Shown here: piece after piece, positions 1 through 5,364 of the stretch
How positions within the stretch are numbered: position 1 is the first letter of the stretch
How the letters are laid out: each line of letters starts with the position of its first letter
Assembly (NCBI GenBank): GCA_013152615.1
Contig: JAADGA010000082.1
Coordinates: 2,368-9,240, forward strand
Origin: Alphaproteobacteria bacterium
Lineage (GTDB): Bacteria; Pseudomonadota; Alphaproteobacteria; Sphingomonadales; Emcibacteraceae
DNA length: 6,873 nt
Reading direction: 5' to 3'
The notes under the pieces: model-generated
The model's input: the letters and a program-made list of their open reading frames with translations, nothing else
Told to the model about the DNA's origin: nothing
The model's database searches: none
Made by a program: the position numbers and the translations under genes

Positions 1-689
1 CCCAAGCGGTCAATAAATTTGTCCCAGGTTTTCTGCGCCGCGATATCACCGGATCTCATGTCGCCGATGATCTGTTGCAGCGGTATAGTCTCCCCCGTCG
101 CTTTTTCATGTTCCCGGGCAATGCCGCTGCCGGAAATATAGCTCTCGAGACAGCCATCCCGGCCGCAATAACAATGATTCCCCGGGATTTCATCCGCCTG
201 CGGCCACGGCAGCGGATTATGCCCCCATTCGCCGGCAATGCAATGCCGTCCGCCAATAATCCTGCGCCCCACCGTGATCCCGGCACCGCAGCCAGTGCCA
301 AGAATAGCGGCAAAAACAACATCACAGGCGGCCCCGGCACCGTCAATCGCCTCGGAAATAGCCAGACAGTTGGCATCATTGCCCACCCGGACTTCGCGCT
401 GCAGGGCGGCGGCGATATCCTGATCAAATTTCCGACCGTTCAACCAGGTGGAATTGGCATTTTTCATCAACCCGGTTGCCGGTGAAATCGCCCCGGGAAT
501 ACCAAGGCCAACCTGACCGCGCCGACCCTGCTGCGTCTCAATTTCAGCTACCAGTTGACAGATGGCCCTGATCCCGGCCTGATAATCATTACGCGGCGTC
601 GCCACCCTTTTGCGGAACAGCTCATCACCATGCGCTGACAGCGCAATCGCCTCTATTTTGGTGCCCCCGAGGTCAATACCAATATACAT
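1..689 (-). CDS. ROK-family fructokinase (Mak-like), 3' end cut off by the window edge
   Basis: Sugar kinase of the ROK family, predicted to phosphorylate fructose with ATP to fructose 6-phosphate in the cytoplasm. The first 229 codons are present and open; no stop is reached before position 1, so roughly the last quarter is outside the window. Seen: the N-terminal phosphate-binding motif IDLGGTKIE (residues 5-13), the NDANC motif with putative catalytic base D105, the ROK signature GTGCGAG followed by a glycine-rich stretch and EWGHNPLPW (H157 is a likely zinc ligand), and the zinc-binding CYCGRDGC motif (C173, C175, C180). The stretch KNANSTWLNG and the overall run are very close to what I remember of E. 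coli Mak (manno/fructokinase), which is why fructose is preferred over glucose as substrate. It begins 4 bp after the stop of the GH13 gene and would consume the fructose that enzyme releases. The start ATG has an AGGA motif 8 nt upstream. Family confidence is high; substrate is inferred. Confidence 0.93.
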   Translation of the reverse strand, partial: MYIGIDLGGTKIEAIALSAHGDELFRKRVATPRNDYQAGIRAICQLVAEIETQQGRRGQVGLGIPGAISPATGLMKNANSTWLNGRKFDQDIAAALQREVRVGNDANCLAISEAIDGAGAACDVVFAAILGTGCGAGITVGRRIIGGRHCIAGEWGHNPLPWPQADEIPGNHCYCGRDGCLESYISGSGIAREHEKATGETIPLQQIIGDMRSGDIAAQKTWDKFIDRL

Positions 690-693
690 TCGG

Positions 694-2541
694 TCATTCC
701 TGTGCCTGTAGCCACATGCCCTGATAGGGGGCCAGCATCACGCCTTGTGCCAGATCATACGCCGTGTCGGTGAAGAGTTCAATCAAGGGCCGGGCGAGAT
801 CATGCTTTCCCAACCAGACAGAATTAAGCGGTTGCGGCTCCGGTGAAAAATTGGCCAGAACCAGTAATGTTCCGGCCTCACTCTTGCGGATAAAGCTGAA
901 TACATGAATATTGCCACTGTCAATAATAACCGTCGGCACATTGGCATGCAGCAGCTGCTGCCTTTTCCTGAGCCGGGCCATTTCTGCCAGTGCGGAAAAG
1001 ATTTCTCCGCCCCTGACCGTGGTGGCAAGAGCCGGACGGTGCAGCCACCTGCCGTCGCGCTCCGGATCATCCCTGTTATAGTCATAGTCATTAAACAGGC
1101 CCAGTTCTTCGCCCATATAGATCAGCGGAATGCCGCCAAAGGAAAAAATAACCTTATACAGCAGATTGATCCGCCGCAACGCCATGGTGATGTCCCGGTT
1201 ATTGCCCGCAGCCATCGCGGCCTCAAGCCCGGCCAAAGATGCCAGAGTGCCGGTGGTTCCATGAAAGGAATGCGTACTCGACACCTGAAATGACTGTCCG
1301 CGGGCAAAACTGTGGTCACATTTGCCCTCGTAAAAATCATTCAATTTTTGCAGGTCATCATTGCTCGCGGCCCATGGCGCCCCCTGATCGTCGGTCAACG
1401 CCCCCCAGCCGACCTCGTCATGGCATCTGAGATAGGTGATCCAGCTGGTCGCAGGCGGATTCCGCGGCAGTGATTTGAGCATGGCCGACATGCGCGTGAC
1501 CTGTCCCGTGGCCAGACTGTCCCACAGCGCTGCCATCAGCGCATTATGATAGGATAGTTGACATTCCGGCCGGTTACCCGCCGGATCACCAAGATATTTG
1601 CTGATATATCTGGCACCGACAATGGCCTCCGCCTTCAGGCACACCGCCGGGGCCGCCAGCGACATCACCGCCCGGAATGCCTGCAGCAGTTTATGGGTCT
1701 TGGGCAAATTGAGGCAATTTGTGCCCTTTTCCTTCCACAGATAAGCCGTGGCATCAAGCCGGAAAACCTCAATCCCCCGATTGGCCAGAAACAGCATCAC
1801 CTTCACCATTTCCATGAAGACCGCCGGATTCCGGTAATTCAGATCCCACTGATACGGATAAAAAGTCGTCCAGACCCAGCTTTTGGCCGCTTCGATATAG
1901 GTAAAATTCCCGGGGGCGGTTTCCGGCAATACCTGGGCAAGATTGGCCTCATAATCCTGCACAGTTTTTTCGTCATCAAAAAAATAATAGAAATCCCGGT
2001 AGCGCCGCTCCCCCGCCGCCGCCTTACGCGCCCACTCATGATCCATCGCCGTATGGTTAAAGACAAAATCAATACAGGGGCTGATATTATTGGCCTGTAA
2101 TACCCGGGTCAGTTTTACCAGATCATCCATGGTGCCGTAACGCGGGTTTACCGCATAATAATCCGCAATGGCAAAACCACCGTCATTATGGCCTGCCCGG
2201 GGTTTGAGCGCCGACAACAGATGCAGATAGCTGACCCCGAGGTCTTTCAGATAGGGTATTTTCTTCTCAACCCCGTTAAAATCACCGGCGAAACGGTCAA
2301 CATAACACATATAGGCCAGCATATCCGGACGCAGATACCAGTCCTGATCCCGGGTTTCCCGAACCTGGTCGAGATCAAGCAGATAGGCCGGTCGCTGATC
2401 AATGGCGGCGGTAACAAGCGCGAATATTTCCGCGAGCCAGTGGTCAAAATCCGCCTGATGCCCGTAAATATCTCTCAGGGTGTCAGCAATAACCGTCTGA
2501 TATTTTGTCAGACGCCGGGCAATATTTATTTTATTCTTCAT
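694..2541 (-). CDS. GH13 subfamily 4 amylosucrase / sucrose hydrolase
   Basis: A 615-residue glycoside hydrolase family 13 enzyme that cleaves sucrose, releasing fructose and either transferring glucose to a growing alpha-1,4-glucan (amylosucrase) or to water (sucrose hydrolase). Neisseria polysaccharea amylosucrase is 636 aa; the difference lies mainly in a shorter N-terminal helical domain. Seen: the (beta/alpha)8 barrel motifs DFVFNHT, FRLDAT with nucleophile D263, KAEAIV with acid/base E305, and RCHDEVGW with transition-state stabiliser D375. D120 (in HNDGGF) and R498 (in GRWLHRP) match the salt-bridge pair closing the amylosucrase active-site pocket. WTTFYPYQWDLNY (F227) and RNPAVF are family hallmarks. 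A C-terminal beta domain follows R498. No signal peptide is present, so the enzyme is cytoplasmic. The start is the first ATG after an upstream in-frame stop at 2557-2559; its ribosome site is weak (TCTGGA). Two sugar-contact positions differ from N. polysaccharea (A202, E376), so hydrolase versus polymerase cannot be decided. Confidence 0.95.
   Translation of the reverse strand: MKNKINIARRLTKYQTVIADTLRDIYGHQADFDHWLAEIFALVTAAIDQRPAYLLDLDQVRETRDQDWYLRPDMLAYMCYVDRFAGDFNGVEKKIPYLKDLGVSYLHLLSALKPRAGHNDGGFAIADYYAVNPRYGTMDDLVKLTRVLQANNISPCIDFVFNHTAMDHEWARKAAAGERRYRDFYYFFDDEKTVQDYEANLAQVLPETAPGNFTYIEAAKSWVWTTFYPYQWDLNYRNPAVFMEMVKVMLFLANRGIEVFRLDATAYLWKEKGTNCLNLPKTHKLLQAFRAVMSLAAPAVCLKAEAIVGARYISKYLGDPAGNRPECQLSYHNALMAALWDSLATGQVTRMSAMLKSLPRNPPATSWITYLRCHDEVGWGALTDDQGAPWAASNDDLQKLNDFYEGKCDHSFARGQSFQVSSTHSFHGTTGTLASLAGLEAAMAAGNNRDITMALRRINLLYKVIFSFGGIPLIYMGEELGLFNDYDYNRDDPERDGRWLHRPALATTVRGGEIFSALAEMARLRKRQQLLHANVPTVIIDSGNIHVFSFIRKSEAGTLLVLANFSPEPQPLNSVWLGKHDLARPLIELFTDTAYDLAQGVMLAPYQGMWLQAQE
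698..701 (-). promoter_or_regulatory. Ribosome binding site of the ROK gene inside the GH13 3' end
   Basis: On the minus strand AGGA lies in the last codons of the GH13 gene, 8 nt before the ROK ATG (687-689), with the GH13 TGA (694-696) between them. This suggests that ribosomes finishing the GH13 gene re-initiate on the kinase, so the two are made together. Confidence 0.6.
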
Positions 2542-2575
2542 ATCCAGACAAACATGTTAGATGATGAAACCATAT

Positions 2576-2610
2576 GGTGAAAAATCCGGTCAACTGCCGG
2601 ACTTTTCACC
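2576..2610 (-). repeat. Intercistronic inverted repeat, 14-bp stem hairpin
   Basis: GGTGAAAAATCCGG and CCGGACTTTTCACC flank a 7-nt loop. In the minus-strand transcript all 14 positions can pair, with one G-U wobble. It lies 12 nt past the receptor stop codon and ends 34 nt before the GH13 start codon. No uridine tract follows the stem in either direction, so a classical intrinsic terminator is not well supported. The likelier roles are partial termination, or protection of the receptor mRNA 3' end after processing, giving different amounts of receptor and enzyme. Confidence 0.65.
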
Positions 2611-2622
2611 AGTCTTGCTGGC

Positions 2623-5082
2623 CTAGAAAGAATATTTCAGGCTGGCCGTAATCGACCGTCCGGCAATACTACGGGCCCGAATGACGTTGTTGGCCGGGAT
2701 CGCCCCCTCTTCAGCCTCGGTCAAGCCAATAACATTAAACAGGTTATTGACGTTGAGCGCCGCCCGCAGGCCGTCAACAATCTCGACATAGAGGAAAGGA
2801 TTCACCTGGGCATAACCCGGCATGATCAGCTGATTGCTGTCCTGGGTATAGGCGGAGCTGGTGCCAATAACATTGGCGCCGACGGTAAAGCGGCCATAAA
2901 TATAAGACGGAGTGAAGGCATAGATAAAGGTCGCCTGACGCCGTGGGGTATGACCAACGACCGCAGGATTGAGGAAGTCCTTGTTAATTTTAGCATCGGT
3001 ATAGGTAACACTGCCGCGGAAATTAAAGCCGTTAAGCTGGTAAACCGCCTCGAGTTCAAGCCCTTTGGACTTGAAAACCCGGCTGAAGAATTTCTGGGTG
3101 GTGGCCTCATAATTCTGCTCCTCGGTCTTGGCATAGAAGAAGGTGGCAAAAATACCCAGATTATCCGTCCGGTATTTTACCCCGAATTCCGCCTGATCGA
3201 CAAAATCAACCGCGTCCTGACGACTGACTGTGCCATCCTGCCTGGCCTTGCCGAACAGCAGTCGGTCGGCATTGGCGCGCGCGCCCCGGCTATAACGGGC
3301 AAAGGTGGCGAGATCGTCACTGAAGGCATAGTTGGCACCAATGGAATAAGACCAGTATGACCATTTATAGTTAACCTGGGACGGATTGGCATTGTCGATC
3401 ACGGAAACGCTTTTTTCCGGCGGTGAAATAATACCGTCACGGTTAACATCAAGATTCGGCGACTGAACCGTACCGGCATAAGTGCCAAAGGCATGGCCGG
3501 AATCATAGCGGATACTGGCATCAACATTGAGCTTGTCCGTCTCAACCGAAACCGACGCATAGGGGGCGTTAATATCATAGGTGGTATTATAATTACGCTG
3601 ACAACAGTTGCCCCAGTAAGGCACCCCGTAAGCCACCATACCATTCTGGGTTATCATTTTGCCGCTGGCGTCCTTGACATTAATCAGGGCGGCGTTATTG
3701 CCCTTGACTTCCATCAGATAGGTATTCCACACCCAGTCCATATTAATTTTCTGTCTTGATTTATAATAGCCCGCCATCAGGTTAACGCTGGTGCCGGTAT
3801 TCAGATCAAAGCTTTTCTTCAATCGCAGATCATTGGTAAAATTACCCAGATCATTGAGTTTGGTATTGAACAGATGAATCCTCATCAATAATCCGTTGCC
3901 GTTAAGCGCGGCGGGATCAGTGATAGCGTTGCCGATACTCGGGCCATTGGCGTAACTCAGCGTCGAACCGGCACCACCAATGGAATTGGCGATGCTCTGC
4001 GCCCCACCCACCTGTGCGGGAAAGGGCGACACAAATCTGCCGCGATTGCTGGCCACCCGGATTCTATCCTTGATATTCAACCCATCGGCAAGATCGAACG
4101 AAAACTCGCCGCCAATAGCGGTCGAAATCGGGTGCATGCCATCGGCGATGTTGGTGGTGTGGCGGTTACCATTGCCGTCTATGCCCAGCGCTGTCTGGAA
4201 ATAGGCACTGTGCGGCGTATCCCTGCCAGCATCAAAACTTGCCACCGAACCAACAACCGGATTGCCGTTGGTCCCGGTCACCCGCACCGGCATCGGCAAA
4301 TAGCCAATTGCCCGGTCATTGAGATATTTAAAATAAAGCCGGATATAGCCGTTATCAAATTCCTTGGTGATATTGGCCTTGAACTGTCCACCGGAATTAC
4401 CGTTGTAACCGGCCCGTCGCGGCCCCTCGCCAACCCGGTAGAAACCGGCGACATGGAATCTCAGGGTATCGTTAATCGAGGTGCCATAATCGAAATCGAC
4501 GCGGGTACTTCTAAAATTCACCCCGGTGGTAATACCGATGTCACCGCCGGTCTGTTCGCCGGTCTTGCTGATAAAGTTGATTACCCCGCCCGGTGAATTG
4601 CTGGCAAAGGTAGAGGCAGAACCGCCGCGAATGGATTCAATTCTGGCTATCGAATAATCGGCCCTGAGGAAAATATCCGCATTGCCAAAAGCAATGTCAC
4701 CAAATTCCATAACCGGCATGCCATCCTCCTGCAACTGAAGAAACTTTGCCCCGCCCGCCGCCACCGGCAGACCACGCACCGCAATATTTGCATTGCCCTC
4801 ACCGCCGGAAGATTCCGAGCGAATGCCCGGGATATTGCGGAAAATTTCTGCTGTGGAGCGCGGTGCGAAATCGGCGATCTGAGAGGCCGCTATTGTACTG
4901 ACCGTGACACTGGAATGTAATTTCGTCGTGCCGCCCGCGGTTCCTGTAACCACAATTTCATCCATTGCCAGCAGATCAACATCCTTTTTCGCCTTGCTGT
5001 CTTTGGCTTTCGCAGACACGCTGGCGACCGGCAGGATGACGGCAATACACACCCCGCATAATAATTTTGATAGAGTAGACAT
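2623..5082 (-). CDS. TonB-dependent outer-membrane receptor, probably for sucrose
   Basis: An 819-residue TonB-dependent transporter that would move a sugar across the outer membrane with energy from TonB-ExbBD. Seen: a signal peptide (residues 1-24, charged start, hydrophobic core, likely cut after VSA), a short periplasmic linker without an STN signalling domain, a TonB box DEIVVTGT (41-48), a plug domain (about 50-170) ending in SPGGVINFISKTGE, and a long beta-barrel closing with the aromatic C-terminus SLKYSF. The start chosen is ATG 5080-5082, preceded by GGGAG 6 nt upstream and immediately followed by the signal peptide. An in-frame ATG at 5191-5193 would add 37 residues, bury the signal peptide and place the start within an operator. 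Odd features are a perfect EF-hand-type loop (residues 545-556) and a vicinal Cys pair (493-494), both in barrel regions likely to be loops. It is first in the operon with the sucrose enzyme and kinase, so sucrose is the inferred ligand. Family is certain; ligand is inferred from context. Confidence 0.95.
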   Translation of the reverse strand: MSTLSKLLCGVCIAVILPVASVSAKAKDSKAKKDVDLLAMDEIVVTGTAGGTTKLHSSVTVSTIAASQIADFAPRSTAEIFRNIPGIRSESSGGEGNANIAVRGLPVAAGGAKFLQLQEDGMPVMEFGDIAFGNADIFLRADYSIARIESIRGGSASTFASNSPGGVINFISKTGEQTGGDIGITTGVNFRSTRVDFDYGTSINDTLRFHVAGFYRVGEGPRRAGYNGNSGGQFKANITKEFDNGYIRLYFKYLNDRAIGYLPMPVRVTGTNGNPVVGSVASFDAGRDTPHSAYFQTALGIDGNGNRHTTNIADGMHPISTAIGGEFSFDLADGLNIKDRIRVASNRGRFVSPFPAQVGGAQSIANSIGGAGSTLSYANGPSIGNAITDPAALNGNGLLMRIHLFNTKLNDLGNFTNDLRLKKSFDLNTGTSVNLMAGYYKSRQKINMDWVWNTYLMEVKGNNAALINVKDASGKMITQNGMVAYGVPYWGNCCQRNYNTTYDINAPYASVSVETDKLNVDASIRYDSGHAFGTYAGTVQSPNLDVNRDGIISPPEKSVSVIDNANPSQVNYKWSYWSYSIGANYAFSDDLATFARYSRGARANADRLLFGKARQDGTVSRQDAVDFVDQAEFGVKYRTDNLGIFATFFYAKTEEQNYEATTQKFFSRVFKSKGLELEAVYQLNGFNFRGSVTYTDAKINKDFLNPAVVGHTPRRQATFIYAFTPSYIYGRFTVGANVIGTSSAYTQDSNQLIMPGYAQVNPFLYVEIVDGLRAALNVNNLFNVIGLTEAEEGAIPANNVIRARSIAGRSITASLKYSF
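3415..3450 (-). other. EF-hand-type calcium loop within the TonB-dependent receptor
   Basis: Residues 545-556 of the receptor read DVNRDGIISPPE. This matches the 12-residue EF-hand loop consensus at every key position: D1, N3, D5, G6, I8 and E12. It falls in the beta-barrel part, so probably in a surface loop or a turn. Calcium binding is an inference; whether helices flank it cannot be seen. Confidence 0.6.
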
Positions 5083-5088
5083 AGATTT

Positions 5089-5093
5089 CTCCC
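5089..5093 (-). promoter_or_regulatory. Ribosome binding site that fixes the receptor start
   Basis: On the minus strand GGGAG stands 6 nt before ATG 5080-5082. No comparable site precedes the upstream in-frame ATG at 5191-5193. This is the main reason for the shorter, 819-residue receptor. Confidence 0.75.
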
Positions 5094-5176
5094 ATGATTT
5101 ATTAACATTGGCATATCCCTGCCCTGTTACAAGATTCAGGTCTCCCGGGGAAATGCCCATCAGAGGCATAGCATCA

Positions 5177-5206
5177 ATAACAACCGGTTGCAATATAAAA
5201 ATACAA
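5177..5206 (-). promoter_or_regulatory. Tentative promoter for the receptor operon
   Basis: On the minus strand TTGTAT (5201-5206) and TGTTAT (5177-5182) are separated by 18 bp, a weak sigma70-like pair. The -35 hexamer overlaps the distal operator and the -10 region overlaps the proximal one. Two alternatives exist: TATATT (5192-5197) as -10 with no convincing -35, or TTGCAA (5188-5193) with TATGCC (5165-5170) at 17 bp. A promoter must lie in this interval, but which pair is used cannot be decided by eye. Confidence 0.3.
5180..5192. promoter_or_regulatory. LacI-type operator, receptor-proximal copy
   Basis: ACAACCGGTTGCA contains the perfect 10-bp palindrome CAACCGGTTG with a central CG, as is typical of LacI/GalR-family operators. 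The same 13 bp recur in the same orientation 23 bp further right. Placed just downstream of or within the receptor promoter, it would repress by blocking polymerase. The regulator gene is not in the window. Confidence 0.75.
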
Positions 5207-5215
5207 CCGGTTGCA
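5203..5215. promoter_or_regulatory. LacI-type operator, symporter-proximal copy
   Basis: Second identical copy of ACAACCGGTTGCA, centred at about 5208.5. It overlaps the -35 hexamer of the plus-strand symporter promoter (TTGCAT) and a candidate -35 of the receptor promoter on the other strand, so a single bound repressor could shut both arms. Its presence in duplicate within a divergent sugar locus strongly supports an operator function. Confidence 0.75.
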
Positions 5216-5239
5216 TTTTTTATTTAAAGCCTCTATAGT
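5211..5239 (+). promoter_or_regulatory. Sigma70-like promoter of the symporter gene
   Basis: TTGCAT (5211-5216) and TATAGT (5234-5239) are 17 bp apart; the -10 matches the consensus at 5 of 6 positions and the -35 at 3 of 6. Transcription would start near 5246, leaving a leader of about 120 nt before the symporter ATG. The -35 overlaps the operator, consistent with repression in the absence of inducer. Confidence 0.55.
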
Positions 5240-5253
5240 CGCCGAGGAGACCG

Positions 5254-5289
5254 GAATCATCACCTGAATCATCGCCTGAATCATCGTCT
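5254..5289 (+). repeat. Three tandem 12-bp repeats in the symporter leader
   Basis: Units GAATCATCACCT, GAATCATCGCCT and GAATCATCGTCT follow each other without gaps. The first eight bases are identical in all three; differences are confined to positions 9 and 10. The array starts about 8 nt after the predicted transcription start and lies entirely in untranslated leader. No function is recognised. It could be a repeat-number polymorphic site or a multimeric binding site. Confidence 0.8.
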
Positions 5290-5354
5290 GGAAATACCAG
5301 AAAAAACAGGATAAAAAAGTGATCCGGGATATAACAACAGCATATTTTTAGCGC

Positions 5355-5360
5355 AGGAGG
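5355..5360 (+). promoter_or_regulatory. Strong Shine-Dalgarno of the symporter gene
   Basis: AGGAGG is a full-consensus ribosome site, only 4 nt before ATG 5365-5367. It sets the symporter start and is much stronger than the sites before the GH13 and ROK genes. Confidence 0.8.
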
Positions 5361-5364
5361 ACCA

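Noticed and set aside
75..485. Plus-strand open frame of 136 codons over the ROK gene
   Set aside because: It is the antisense of a gene with all ROK motifs, has no ribosome site and no recognisable protein features.
1558..2100. Plus-strand open frame of 180 codons over the GH13 gene
   Set aside because: Antisense shadow of the catalytic barrel; His/Arg/Pro-rich composition without any domain signal or ribosome site.
694..2541. GH13 gene as sucrose isomerase, oligo-1,6-glucosidase or trehalose synthase
   Set aside because: The N-terminal helical region, the WTTF...QWDLNY segment, the D120/R498 pair and the KAEAIV context match subfamily 4 (amylosucrase/sucrose hydrolase), not those subfamilies.
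2569..2578. Palindrome ACCATATGGT next to the intercistronic hairpin
   Set aside because: Only 10 bp, overlapping the hairpin arm, with no second copy near a promoter; probably chance.
4254..4264. Operator-like sequence CAACCGGATTG inside the receptor gene
   Set aside because: Imperfect match, no symmetry in the right half, within coding sequence of a low-complexity Asn-Pro-Val stretch; likely coincidence.
5083..5193. 37-residue N-terminal extension of the receptor from ATG 5191-5193
   Set aside because: No ribosome site, overlaps the operator palindrome, and would precede a clear signal peptide; treated as untranslated leader.
5254..5322. Possible leader peptide encoded by the 12-bp repeats (Glu-Ser-Ser-Pro units ending at TGA 5320-5322)
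   Set aside because: No ATG or other start with a ribosome site precedes it in frame, and an in-frame TAG at 5236-5238 closes it upstream.
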